From assembly GCF_045679555.1 (NCBI RefSeq), contig NC_092087.1, positions 79,911,305 through 79,975,304 of the forward strand: 64,000 nt of DNA. The letters are read 5' to 3'. The position numbers and the translations under genes were made by a program. This stretch comes from Salvelinus alpinus (lineage: Eukaryota; Chordata; Actinopteri; Salmoniformes; Salmonidae). Under the pieces are notes generated by a model, which saw nothing but the letters and a program-made list of their open reading frames with translations, was not told where the DNA came from and searched no databases. Positions 1 through 15,500 of this stretch are shown in pieces (position 1 is the first letter of the stretch; each line of letters begins with the position of its first letter).

Positions 1-121
1 GCGCTGCCTTCCCAGGAAGTTTCCTCTTCCCCTGTAGCTCAGTATCTAACAAATGTTGTATCAGTTGAGAAATGTATTTAATATAAGATAAAAATTGTTT
101 TTAGTTTGATATAAAACATAA

Positions 122-2117
<1,996 letters not shown>

Positions 2118-3539
2118 CCGTGGTTACAGAGGAGTTGAGGACAGTACACCCTCCCATTCACAGCACCACCCTAGTAACAACAACACAGTCACACTGTACA
2201 TCTGTCCCCTGACCTGGTCTCTTGGTGTCATATCACCTATCGTTACATCATTTCCTGTGATCCAGAGAACCCTGGTGCAAAATGGACGCCCATATAGAGG
2301 TGATAGATGGACAGGCCTGGCCACATGTAAATACAGTAAATAATGGAATAACAGAAATGTAAATGAAATATGTGGCACTATATAATGTTAAAAGGCAATT
2401 GGAAATGGAATATATGGGACCTGTACTGTATTGTAAGCAATACACCAATTTATATTGATTTAGGGACTCATTACATCCCTCTTGAAACATTCTTCAGAGA
2501 TCAATAATGACCTATATTCCTCAGATTTATAAGCACAACGTCCCATACCGAACCACAAACGCATCATACCAAGGTTCTCTGTCCACCAGGAAATGACATC
2601 ATGACATAATTGTTATTGACTTTGTCATTTTGAATAACGGGTATTTACTGGATGCTTCCATTCCAACCCTTTAACGGAACAACTAGAACTCTTCTCAGAC
2701 TTAGGTACTGTATGCTTACCAGGGTGGCGTCAATTCCATTTCAATTCAGTCAAGTACTTACCGAATTACCAGATTTGAAAAGGAATTGATCCAACCCTGA
2801 TGCTTGCTCTGGAACTGTAGATTATGAAACACTTCACTCACTGCAGTACATTTTTTATCCCTTTATTGTAAAGGTATACTTCCTATATAAACAGTATTAC
2901 TGAACACAGTTGCTATGATACCATGTACATTGGCAAGCTGCAACAATCGCATGATTGAGTTATTTAGTTTTTCTATGATGTATATTCACGTATCAACAAC
3001 CAACCAGTATACACGCATTTATGTTGCTAAGACAAAGTCCGCCTTACAACTGGTCATTCTTATCTTCACCAAAACATACTGGTAGTTAATACCATGGTAT
3101 CACTACAATACTATTCATGATTACAATGAATAAGTATCGCAAGGAAAACAATTAGCGTCATACTACGAGTCTTGCAATTTCTACGGCAATACAAGAAGAG
3201 GTGAATGCAATTCTTTATTTGTACATGCCTTTAAGATTCTGGAAAAGAGTTTGTTGGAATCTAATGTTTGTAGAAGATTAGGGAGTCCTGTTCAACAAAG
3301 TGACCCTCTACTTCAGATTATTTTCCTCTAACCCCACGCCTCCCTTTGGGCAGATCTCAAAAGTATTTTCCTTGACTCATCAAGTCCTTCTCCGTGCTTC
3401 CATCGGAGGTTTTGAGAAGCAAAGAATTGAGGAAAACACTGAGACCCATCCCTGAACTTTGTTCTGTAGTATATTAGTGATGCTTTAATGTCCAAATTGA
3501 ACAATATGCATAAATGAGCTGAAATTACCTGTACATATA
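2118..3539 (+). other. bmerb1 3' UTR and intergenic DNA
   Basis: Downstream of the bmerb1 stop. I see no coding exon and no convincing AATAAA that fixes the 3' end. The sequence is AT-rich and otherwise unremarkable up to the Tc1 element. Confidence 0.5.
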
Positions 3540-5054
3540 CAGTACCAGTCAAAAGTTTGGACACACCTACTCATTACAGGGTTCTTTATTTTTACTATTT
3601 TCTACATTGTAGAATAATAGCAAAGACATCAAACCTATGAAATAACACATATGGAATCATGTAGTAACCAAAACAAGTGTTAAATCAAAATATATTTTAT
3701 ATTTGAGATTCTTCAAAGTAGCCAACCCTTTGCCTTGATGACAGCTTTGCACACTCTAGGCATTCTCTCAACCAGCTTCATGAGGTAGTCACCTGGAATG
3801 TATTTCAATTAACAGGTGTGCCCTGTTAAAAGTTAATTTGTGGAATTTCTTTCCTTCTTAATGCGTTTGAGCCAATCAGTTGTGTTGTGACAAGGTAGGG
3901 ATGGTATACAGAAGATAGCCCTATTTGGTAAAAGACAAACTCCATATTATGGCAAGAACAGCTCAAATAAGCAAAGAGAAACAACAGTCCATCATTACTT
4001 TAAGACATTAAGCTCAGTCAATGCGGAAAATTAAGAACTTTGAAAGTTTGTTCAAGTGCAGTCGCAAAAACCATGAAGCGCTATGATTAAACTGTCTCTC
4101 ATGAGGACCGCCACGGGAAAGGAAGACCCAGAGTTCATTAGAGTTACCAGCCTCAGCAATTGCAGACAGAAATAAATTCTTCACAGAATTAAAGTAACAG
4201 ACACATCTAAACATCAACTGTTCAAAGGAGACTGCGTGAATCGGCCCTTCATGGTCGAATTGCTGCAAAGAAATCACTACTAAAGGACACCAATAACAAG
4301 AAGAGACTTGCTTGGGCCAAGAAACACAAGCAATGGACATTAGACCAGAGGAAAATCTGCCCTTTGGTCCATTGAGTCCAAATTTGAGATATTTGGTTCC
4401 AACTCGCCATATCTTTGTGAGACGCGGTGTGGGTGAACGGATGATCTCCGCATCTGTGGTTCCCACCATGAAGCATGGAGGAGTTGGTGTGATGGTGTTT
4501 TGCTGGTGACACTGGCAGTGATTTATTTAGAATTCAAGGCACACAACCAGCATGGCTACCAGAGCATTCTGCAGCGCTACGCCAACCCATCTGGTTTGCT
4601 GTTAATGGGACTATCATTAGTTTTTCAACAACCAAAAACACACCTCCAAGCTGTATAAGGGCTTTTTGACCAAGGAGAGTGGAGTGCTGCATCAGATGAC
4701 CTGGCCTCCACAATCACCTGACCTCAACCCAATTGAGTTTGACCATAAAGGAAAAGCAGCCAACAAGTGCTCAGCATATGTAGGAACTCTTTCAAGACTG
4801 TTGAAAAAACATTTCTAATGAAGCTGGTTGAGAGAATGCCAGGAGTGTGCAAAGCTGTCATCAAGGCAAAGGGTGGCTACTTTGAAGAATCTAAAATATA
4901 TTTTATTTGTTTAACACTTTTTTGGTTACTACATGATTCCATGTGTGTTATTTCATAGTTTTGATGTCTTCACTGTTATTCTACAATGTAGAAAATAGTA
5001 AAAATAAAGAAAAACCCTTGAGTGTGTAGGTGTCCAAACTTTTTACTGGTACTA
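3540..5054 (+). mobile_element. Degenerate Tc1/mariner transposon
   Basis: Terminal inverted repeats are visible: the left end CAGTACCAGTCAAAAGTTTG is matched by its near-complement at about 5025-5054, next to TA-rich flanks. A plus-strand transposase relic starts at ATG 3949 (MARTAQISKEKQ) and still shows PQSPDLNPIEF at about 4704-4740, the typical Tc1 catalytic-region motif. The frame is broken in many places, so it is non-autonomous. It lies between the convergent bmerb1 and marf1 genes. Confidence 0.9.
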
Positions 5055-5534
5055 TATTTAAATAAAAAGGCATCTTTCAGGAATTCACTGGTTTTCCAAG
5101 TCATTTAAAGGGATCGTTCAGTTTGAAGTTTTAGTAACATTGCTAAATTACCAGCTAGCAAACCATAAAACCCTTTGCATTTCCTGTCACTTTCAGCAAG
5201 TAAAAAATATAACACCTTTAACTATCCCTTTAAGAGAAACTCAAGTCAAAAATAAGAGGAAGGAGTAATGCTTGAGTGATTTATTCAACAGAAATCATTT
5301 GGTCCCCTCAACATCAATGAAACGGTTACAACAACATCTTGTATGTGTATGGTGAGGTGAGGTGAAGGGGGAACAGGGAGAAGGAACAATAGAATATTTC
5401 AGTGAAACAAATACAGAACAGAAAAATTATCACAAAGGATAACCTTGATGATGAAAACTGGAGGGGGTGAGTTCCATGGGAGTACAACAGAGAGACTGTA
5501 AGAGAAGTGCAAACAAACATTGACAGACATGGTA

Positions 5535-5628
5535 GTATCCAAAATAGCACCCTATTCCCTATATAGTGCACTACTTTTGACCAGAGTTCATATAAAGTAG
5601 TGCACTATATAGGGAATATGCTGCCGTT
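5535..5628. repeat. Palindromic MITE, GTGCACTACTTTTGACCA family
   Basis: The two arms (CCCTATATAGTGCACTACTT and its complement) face each other around a short centre. Related copies or fragments lie near 1930-1965, 41842-41880, 53893-54188 and 62335-62420, so this is a dispersed family. Confidence 0.75.
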
Positions 5629-7050
5629 TCAGACGCAGACCATGATACTCACTTCGAGATACAATTAAATCGCACTATAGTGGAGTCCGATACAAATTAA
5701 CCAACGACAAAACAATTCTTTTTTCCACCTCAGAAATGAACAAACCCACAATAAACCTCCTTTTACAAGAACCAAAGCTATGCAAAGGTGCATACGGAGT
5801 ACTTTACCAGTACACGCTGCTTTTTACTGATGTAAGCAAACTTATGAGAATTGTACCTCTTATTTTAACTCTGCCTCCTGAGATAGTGGACACTGTAGCA
5901 CCTGGGAGTTAGTTCTGACGTAAAACGCAGTTGTATCTTTCGAGGCCAAACTAAAGTATCATTTAAGTTTTAGTGCACAATTTTAAGGCAACTTTTGTGC
6001 CGATTGTCCCTTTGTTAAAGAGAGAAATAAGATTCTGCCCATTGTTCAAACTGGGTCTAACACTTTCGGAAGATTCTGAGCCTTTAAGCCATTATCCCTC
6101 AATATATCCGTATTGGAAATCGCTCAAGATTCTGGGAAATCCACCTCCTTTACTGAGTGAGTCATGTAATTAGAAACAGGAAGGAAATCTTGGGCTTCAA
6201 AACACAAAAGTCTAGTAACTAACGAGGAGAATCAAATTAGATGCCAATTTGAAACACAGTCAACAGGAAAAACACTAACTGGACAGGAATCTGAGCAGCC
6301 ATATTGGCTCTTGGCAAGGAGATCACCATCATGGGCTCTGGCCCAATTTCTCTGGTCTTCAACTGAATCTCCAACACATACAGTAACACTGACAGAAGGA
6401 AGACATTTTGGATCAAAGGAGATGGACACCAGGGGCCCTGGTCCAATTCTCCGGTCTTTTCTGCAGCTTCAACACAGTAGCAGCACAAGAGAGAAAACTG
6501 CATTTTTCAACATCCGTTCATAGGGATGCTGTTTTTCCCTTACATCAAGTCATGCCTTCTACTTTCCAAACCATGCTTGTAGGTAGGAACTCAATGTCAT
6601 AACTTGGGGTTGGTTAGTACAATCAGCACTCTCATCAACACGTAGGATAGGCAACAACAAAAACATTTATCTATAGACAATCAAAAGTAAAAATTAAATG
6701 TAAAGACAAATGAGGTATGGTATGTCTCCAGTCCATTCAGTAGCCATCCCTTACTAAGCGCCATGGCAGATACAAGCCATTGTAAGAGCCAGGCGTTGTT
6801 CAGAGCCGCACGAGGGCCTTTGTCCCTTTGATCCTATCGGGGGCCTCCAGGGGCCCCTCTTGCTGTTTCATGTGTAGCTGGAGCACACAAGTGCCCATCT
6901 TTTCTCTCCACTTTGACTAAAAACACCAAGTCGATCTCATTGTTTTAAAAATCAAACATCCCAGCTCCTCTACTCAACCAGTAGAGACAACACTGAAAAT
7001 GTAGACAAAAAGCAACAAGGTTGAACAAAAACAACCTTGGGCGTTTCCAC

Positions 7051-7118
7051 AGTAACCAGGAGTGAGGGGGAGGGGTGATGTAAACGGTAACCAGGAGTGG
7101 GGGGGGGGGGGATGTAAA
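7051..7118. repeat. Two-copy tandem repeat with a poly-G run
   Basis: GGTAACCAGGAGTG-type units with G-rich spacers and GATGTAAAC occur twice in tandem. The second copy holds about a dozen consecutive G. On the marf1 mRNA strand this is a C-rich run. Confidence 0.7.
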
Positions 7119-8638
7119 CAATACCTCTAATATATGGTTTCTGCGGAAACAAGACAACTTCAACTAATTTCTTTAAAAAAAATGCAGTTCACCAACAGTC
7201 TGATTTCTGATCCAATAGGTTTACACCATGCATAAAATGTTGTTTCTGTATGCACAACATGCATATTACACACCACCTATAAGTTATTCAAGTGTAAACC
7301 GCACTCCATCTCTAAAAATACAAAACCAGAAATCATTTCTACTTAGCTTCCGGCAGGAAACAGTGTCACCATATCTTTGTTCACGCTGCCTCCAAGCTTT
7401 TTAACACTTGGTCCGAGTATTCAGGGTCTCGGCTTCTGCCTTGCCTAAATAACGGCCCACTGGCCCTCGACCTCACCGAGAGCTCGTTCAAAACTCTTCA
7501 CTGAGGAGTCAGAATTCCTTCTCTTTCACACTGTCGTACACATTGGAGACAGCGCTGATTGCGACACCCCATTGAGAACACACAGATACAAGCTTAGATC
7601 GATTTGACTGAGACCAGACTGCCGTCAAAGTTACTTCGAAGCCATTTTGGCAGTTTGATCACTCCTGCCACTGACTCGATACTTAACTGAGAAACTGAAA
7701 ACACCAGCCATATAGGCTACTACTTTATGAAAGAACATAGTCAAGGTGGAACGATGTCTGAGGACTCTAACACCGGAGTGTGAACTGAACACAATGCTAA
7801 ACATTGCCCAAGAGAAAGAGTTAAAAGAATGAGATGGGCATGGTTACTCAATAACGATAATTGTCAATACTACCTCCAAAGCTGCCTCAACGGCAAAGCT
7901 CAAATATATATTTTTTTCCTTCTAGCTGTATGAAGAAGTGCATTTGTCCGATGACAAAATGCAAATGGGGACAACACAGCGGAGAGGGCAATAGACACTT
8001 TACGGTTCCTTTCTTGAAACAAAGCAAGGCAGTATCAAAATAATGACGTTTCTCTACATATTTATATAGCTTTCCCTCAGAGCTTCCTTGACAATAATTA
8101 ACATGATATAAAATCCCTGTATAAGTTCCCATTTTTAAACAAGTTACTGTATTAAATCTCTGAGGGGTTTTGAGTTCAGGTAAGGTTATTCAGTGGTAAA
8201 ATAGGCATCTTTAGCGATTTGCAGTGTAAACTCGTGGCTACAGTGCCAACTACCTCAGCATTTGTTGCTGCTGTATTGTCCAATGTGGGGAAGTTCTCTT
8301 TCCACTTTCAGAGAATCATGTTTCCAAACAGCTTATCCATAGTATATAATTAATATCTACCACAAAACCTTTCTGGACATGCATTAATCTGACTAAAAGT
8401 ACACGGCTTTGAAAAATGAATGGCTGTTGCAGAAATAACTGCAACAAGAAAACTCATGGCTTTGTGAAGAAACACCTACATCAACATGATGATTGAGTTT
8501 GAAAAGATAAGGGGGAAAGGCAATAAAGAAATAACGTCACAGTTTGTTGCGGGGGGCATGACTAAAAACAAATCATTATTTTTGGGGCTTTTTACAATTT
8601 AGCCGATCAACTCTTCATTTTCGAGTTGTGTGTGATGA

Positions 8639-8665
8639 ATGTGTGTGTGTGTGTGTGTGTGTGTG
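8639..8665. repeat. (GT)n microsatellite
   Basis: About 13 uninterrupted GT dinucleotides in the marf1 3' UTR region. Confidence 0.9.
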
Positions 8666-8713
8666 AGTATGTGCGAGTGTGTGCTTGTTCCAGCATGTGA
8701 TTGTCAGTGAGTC

Positions 8714-9528
8714 TTAGGGGGCGGCTGTAAAAGAGAAGTTAGCTGCCAGCTTCACTTTATTGCGAGGAGCCCTCTTGCTGGGGCTGTTTTCAACGGACGC
8801 CATTTTGCGGGTCACATTCTGTGGAGGCTTGGTAGTCGTGGAAACCAAAACAACAACATTCTGGTTGTTGTCAGTTAGTGGTTCTATAGGCTCAGATATG
8901 TCACAGACAGCAGGAGCTGCTGCTTCTACCGCTTCCTCAGGTTTATCACACTCTGAAAAACACACAATGGCAACACATATCCAGGTCAGTCCAAGGGAAG
9001 ATGTCGGCTGTGTGTATAGCGGAGCATGAGTAAGCTTGAAGCTAATGCCTAGGAGGGTTAACAGTCTCATGGCACACAGAAGACCTGGATTTGAACCGCA
9101 TTTGATCACGTGATCAGCTCACCTGCTGGTGATGGCGTCTGCTCGAAACGGATGAGGTCAGCCTGTTGGAGAACGGGGTCAGGGTGCAGCTGGGGAGAGG
9201 GCAGGCAGGAGGGTACTGGGCCACACAGCAGGTCTACTGGAGAAGTCAGACACAGCAGCTCTGTCTCCACCCCACCAACACCTGAGGGAGAAAGAGAGAC
9301 TTAATTTCTGCTTCAATGTATAAACAACTATTAAAAAGCCTAAAAACACCTACAAGGCAAAAAGAAGAACATCAAAACATTGGTAATAGTGCCTATGACT
9401 CCAGTGGTGTGGTTAGTTACCTGGGCTGTGAGTTCCAGACTCTGTGTTGCTACAGGGGCTGTCTCTCTGGCTGGCCCCGTCCTCAGGCTCCTCTGAGTCT
9501 GCAGGGCTGGCTCCAGTGGCTCGTGCTG
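8714..9528 (-). other. marf1: marf1 C-terminal tail exons
   Basis: Exons 9528-9421, 9281-9123 and 8952-8714 encode an acidic, Ser/Pro-rich tail ending in the basic [10 protein letters not shown] motif that is typical of the MARF1 C-terminus, then TAAP and TAA. Confidence 0.9.
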
Positions 9529-12500
9529 CTGAGGAGAACCAACCAACCCACAGACAATTATCACACTCTTTCAATTACAGAGTAAACACTGTACCTTCTG
9601 TTCCCATCATACACTACCATTTCTGGAACCCATCATACAAGCAAAACACCACAAATTCTGCTCCCATTACATGTAATGTTCAACTTGTCTCATGTTGAAG
9701 GATCGTACAACTTGATGCCCATGAGATGAACTGATAACAATCCCTTCCCGTATGTTAATACTAAATGCAGGTAAGGCTAAAGCCATTTGTTTCCACAGTT
9801 CCTGCTGCCAGACGGCCAGGCTGATTTGTCTTTACCTTTCATATCGTTCTTCAAAACGATAATCCTCTTGTGGCCATGTCCTTTGATCCACACTACCTGC
9901 ACACAGGCAGAAACAACATCCCATTTAATTACCACAAACCCCATCCATCCGTCACCACAGAGTCTGCTGTGGGGCTAAAGCCGTACACAGTGCAGGGACA
10001 GAGAAGGCAACTAACCACATTGACTACATCTGCTGCTTCGACAGTGATATCCCAGTGCAGGTCCATATGCTGAAGAACTCTTTAGATACAAGCGTTATCA
10101 ATTCCCATCTTACCATAACACATCTGTGTATTTCCAACATGTTGTTTAACTAGACGTTTCTTGTCTATCAGCTTTGAATTTGAGAAAAGCTCTTAAAAAG
10201 AAATGTTGGCCTAATTCTCTACCTGTGGTATGGCGTTGAGCAGGTCGTCTACGCTGCCGTAGCCGTAGGAGCGAGGTTGGAGGCCGCGTCCGGTGAACTT
10301 GGCGTAGGCCCCGGGGAACTCCGTCAGGAAGATCTGGTGGTAGTGGTAGGTGTGGAGCAGGGCACGCACCCTACGGGCAAACTGGTACAGATGGGTTAGT
10401 CTAACTCTCTCCTCGCCACGCTCGCCTTCCTCCTCACCCTCACCGTAGAACAGCTAGGAGGGGGGAGAGAGAGAAGGGAAGTTATGAGAAACACCAGGGG
10501 AGGGCAAACTTTGTGGGTCGAGGGCCACATTGGGATTTTGAAATTAAACCAAGGGCCACACATTTTTTGGGGGGGTGGGCCAGAACGGGCAGTTATTTGA
10601 AAATGTATAGGTCCATTGTCATTTCAACATATTTTGACTAGTTTGAGGTTTAAGAGTTGTTGTTTTTTAACCCGCGGGTCGTAGTTTGCCGACCCCTGGT
10701 CTAGACTAGACCCACACACAAAGACCTAGTGGTCATCATTCCAAATATTCTAACATATAAACCACAGTATTTCATTCAAAAGGATTGTGCAATACGTCTC
10801 AGACAATTACAAAACCCGACTAACACAATGCTACCCAACTTTAAGACCCCGTGAAAAAGCCATTAAAAAATGCTTTCCACAGGAATCCATGATCCTGCAT
10901 TCTTCAAATCAGACAAATGGGCAGTAGAGCAAAAAGGTTCCCATCTATAGAACTGGAATTAAACATTAGTACAGTATGATATCTCTACGGTCCAGTCCAC
11001 CGACCTCCACCAGGTAAGGCAGGCTCTTCAGCAGCTCGCTGAGCGAGAGGAAGCCGTATTCACAGGGGTTGAGCTGTACCCCATGTACAGAATGGTACAG
11101 CAGACTCAAGCCCTCCACGCTGACGGAGCCATCTCCCTCGTGCTGCCCCAGGCCCATCAGCAGGGACAGCAGCTGGCACGTTAACGAGCGCAGAGACTTC
11201 CTGTTGATCAGCTGGACCTCACGGCCGTTAGCGCCGTCCACCACCTGAGGAGAAGATCAAATCAGATGTATTTATAAAAATCCCTTTATACTGCAGCAGG
11301 TATCAAAGTGCCTTCACAATTGGAGGTGAGAGATGAACCTTGGTATTCAGAAAAAATGGCTGAATCTGGAATTGATAGCTCATTTCCAATATAAAGATGA
11401 CATTTCAAAGCACCAATAAGGGGCCTGCATGCTCAAACCTCATCAAAGCCACTTCAGTGACATCAACTCATGTCAAGAAATACTTGTGACTCATCCTTAG
11501 GGACCAAAATAATGTTTGTTTGTTTACACAAGGTCTTGTATAGCTCAGGATGCTCTTGTTCAGTGTTGGAGGAGTCTACAACCATCAAAACATGCAGTAT
11601 CACAACCATTTAAATCAGTCTAAGTCTATTAAGTACAACAGCCTACTACAGATGTATTTGATGGAACTGACTAGAAACTCCCAACCATACCTTGACGACG
11701 TGGCAGAGGTTGACGAGCAGGGCGGGCAGGGAGGAGACGTCGTAGTCCTGGAGCCTCAGGCCGTAGCCGAAGGTCTTGCTGTACTCAGACAGTAGCTGGG
11801 CAGCAGGCAGGCTGGAGTCTCTCTGGGAACGGAGCATCTTGACCAGCTGGGCAGCCAGGGCCTTCACACGCTCTACCTCTGTTAGAGTCAGCACCTTCTC
11901 CTCTCCACACTCCAACACCTGGGGAGAGAGAGAGGTTCCAGAACAAAATGGCCACTCTACTCTAGGAATAATGTTATTTGTACTGATAATAAATTATCCA
12001 TTGGGACAGAAATGAGATGCACGCCAATATTTATTACACACTATTTTTATGGCAGGTGAGAAAAAAAATAGCTACTGGGTATGACAGTTATTACTGTCAG
12101 ACGTTGCAATTAATTTCCAAGTCATTCCAAATTAAGGTAGTGCTCTGGATAAATTGAGGATAATCTGACATTATCAATGGCTTCTCCTGCAGCACTCTGA
12201 AGTCTACAAATAAAAAAAACACACATTCCTCCTGGGACAGAGAATGACTCTGGCCTCCACCCACCACGAGTACGTCGGGGATGGCCTCGAAGAGCTCCAT
12301 GAGCTTGGTGAAGCCGTAGTAGGCGAGTTTGCACTGGCGTCCGAAGTGGTGGTGGTAGGTAGGGATGAACTTGGAGAAGGCCATACGACAGTGGGGCTGG
12401 TGACGCAGCAGGTCCACCACCTCCTTACCAAACTGCTTGGTCCGCTCCATCTCATCTGATGTACGATCTGAGGGGGACGAGACAAAGGAGGGCAAGAGTT

Positions 12501-15500
12501 AACTCAGTTTTTTTATTTATAATATATCTTTTTTAGAAGCCAGTTAGACATTTTCTCTGCTGGATGGCATCTCCCTGTTGTAATAAACCACATATTTATA
12601 AATGTACAGGTAGAGGGAGGTAGAGGGTAGAGGGAAAAACAACCTGATCCCCAACCACATCAACCACATACCAAGTACAACAGGTATTTTCTGACTTTAT
12701 TGAACAGAGAGAGGATGACGGTGTGGAAAGATAGAGGTTGTGTCAAAAGGCAGTAGGCCGGGTTTAAACCTACTGTATGCCGACACCATAGACGTGTACC
12801 GAAGGCTGCGGCATTACTGCTACACCAGCCAGGTCACAGTCAGGAGATTGTCAGGCATATGTGTGTGTGTGAAAAGCATTAATTTATTCCATGCCCTCCC
12901 ATGGCAAGGATATTCTTATCCATCTCCAAGGGAATTTCTGGGTTGAATAAGAGTGAAAAAAAAACAGAAGAAAATCCAAAACAAAAAAGTGACTAATATT
13001 TCACAATTTTCCCCCAGGCATCAAATGTACAACTACAGACACAAACAAGACAACAACCCAACCGTCTGGTCCCAAGTTCAACATATTTTCTAAACAAATG
13101 TTACCAATATTTCACATGTTCCTTCCAAAAGCTGGGTATGTTCCCCCAAGGGATCAAATGTACTAGAAAGACAGAACTACCCTCTGGTAGTTTATCCATG
13201 AACCTGATATCAGACCCATTAGGGTTGCAAAATTATTGTTACTTTCCCCAAATTCCCAGAAATCCCAGGTGGAAGTACACCGGAACAATAACCACGAAAA
13301 ATACAGAGTCCTTCAACCTGAGAATTTTGGAGAAGTTACCGGAATGTTGCAACCCTAAGACCCATACAGTGTGACCTCATCTCACCTCTCTTAGGTACAG
13401 AGATGACAGTGTCCAAGTCCTCGTGTGTGATGGTGATGGTGGTGTCAGGGATCTCAGCTAGCAGGTCCATCAGATCACACATCCCATAGTCCAGCACCCG
13501 CCAGTCTCTGGAGAAGCACCTGTAGCGATCGAAACACATTGTATGAACATACACACAGACAGGGTGCCATTTGACACAGAAAATACACTTCCAAATGAAT
13601 TCATATAAACACCATCACAAGTAAATACACCTCCAAATAAGCCAATAGAAACAGAATCCAAACTAAGTCATAAAACAAATACTTTACTGTTAATTAACAA
13701 TAGCTGACAGGAATGTGCTTAGCTCTTGGGATAGACAACATGATTGGCTGAGAGAGTGGGAATGGGCGGTCCCCCTATAGAATTGACCAGTGGTTGGTCT
13801 GGATGAATTTTAGACTCTTTGGCTAAACGGTATGATTTGCTGAGAGAGTGGCGGAGTGGTTCCTGTGGTAGTATGTGTGTGGTAGAACAGGGCTCCGGGC
13901 AGCCGAGCGGAAATGGAGGAAAACTCACCTCCCTGCGGACCTGGCATCCTTTCACTCCCTCCTCTCTACATTCTCCTCTTCTGTCTCTGCTGCTAAAGCC
14001 AATTTCTACCACTCTAAATTCCAAGCATCTGCCTCTAACCCTAGGAAGCTCTTTGCCACCTTCTCCTCCCTCCTGAATCCTCCTCCCCCTCCTCCTCCCC
14101 CCTCCTCCCTCTCTGCTGATGACTTCGTCAACCATTTTGAAAAGAAGGTCGACGACATCCGATCCTCGTTTGCTAAGTCAAACGACACCGCTGGTTCTGC
14201 TCACACTGCCCTACCCTGTGCTTTGACCTCTTTCTCCCCTCTCTCTCCAGATGAAATCTCGCGTCTTGTGACGGCCGGCCGCCCAACAACCTGCCCGCTT
14301 GACCCTATCCCCTCCTCTCTTCTCCAGACCATTTCCGGAGACCTTCTCCCTTACCTCACCTCGCTCATCAACTCATCCTTGACCGCTGGCTACATCCCTT
14401 CCGTCTTCAAGAGAGCGAGAGTTGCACCCCTTCTGAAAAAACCTACACTCGATCCCTCCGATGTCAACAACTACAGACCAGTATCCCTTCTTTCTTTTCT
14501 CTCCAAAACTCTTGAACGTGCCGTCCTTGGCCAGCTCTCCTGCTATCTCTCTCAGAATGACCTTCTTGATCCAAATCAGTCAGGTTTCAAGACTAGTCAT
14601 TCAACTGAGACTGCTCTTCTCTGTGTCACGGAGGCGCTCCGCACTGCTAAAGCTAACTCTCTCTCCTCTGCTCTCATCCTTCTAGACCTATCGGCTGCCT
14701 TTGATACTGTGAACCATCAGATCCTCCTCTCCACCCTCTCCGAGCTGGGCATCTCCGGCGCGGCCCACGCTTGGATTGCGTCCTACCTGACAGGTCGCTC
14801 CTACCAGGTGGCGTGGCGAGAATCTGTCTCCGCACCACGTGCTCTCACCACTGGTGTCCCCCAGGGCTCTGTTCTAGGCCCTCTCCTATTCTCGCTATAC
14901 ACCAAGTCACTTGGCTCTGTCATATCCTCACATGGTCTCTCCTATCATTGCTATGCAGACGACACACAATTAATCTTCTCCTTTCCCCCCTCTGATAACC
15001 AGGTGGTGAATCGCATCTCTGCATGTCTGGCAGACATATCAGTGTGGATGACGGATCACCACCTCAAGCTGAACCTCGGCAAGACGGAGCTGCTCTTCCT
15101 CCCGGGGAAGGACTGCCCGTTCCATGATCTCGCCATCACGGTTGACAACTCCATTGTGTCCTCCTCCCAGAGAGCTAAGAACCTTGGCGTGATCCTGGAC
15201 AACACCCTGTCGTTCTCAACTAACATCAAGGCGGTGACCCGTTCCTGTAGGTTCATGCTCTACAACATTCGCAGAGTACGACCCTGCCTCACGCAGGAAG
15301 CGGCGCAGGTCCTAATCCAGGCACTTGTCATCTCCCGTCTGGATTACTGCAACTCGCTGTTGGCTGGGCTCCCTGCCTGTGCCATTAAACCCCTACAACT
15401 CATCCAGAACGCCGCAGCCCGTCTGGTGTTCAACTTTCCCAAGTTCTCTCACGTCACCCCGCTCCTCCGCTCTCTCCACTGGCTTCCAGTTGAAGCTCGC

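Larger units (their letters stand above)
5270..8713 (-). other. marf1 3' UTR (predicted)
   Basis: This follows the marf1 stop on the minus strand and has no coding exon. A minus-strand AATAAA at 5285-5280 is the best candidate polyadenylation signal and would give a 3' UTR of about 3.4 kb. It contains a palindromic repeat copy (about 5535-5628), a duplicated G-run segment (7051-7118) and a (GT)n run (about 8639-8665). The extent is inferred, not proven. Confidence 0.5.
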
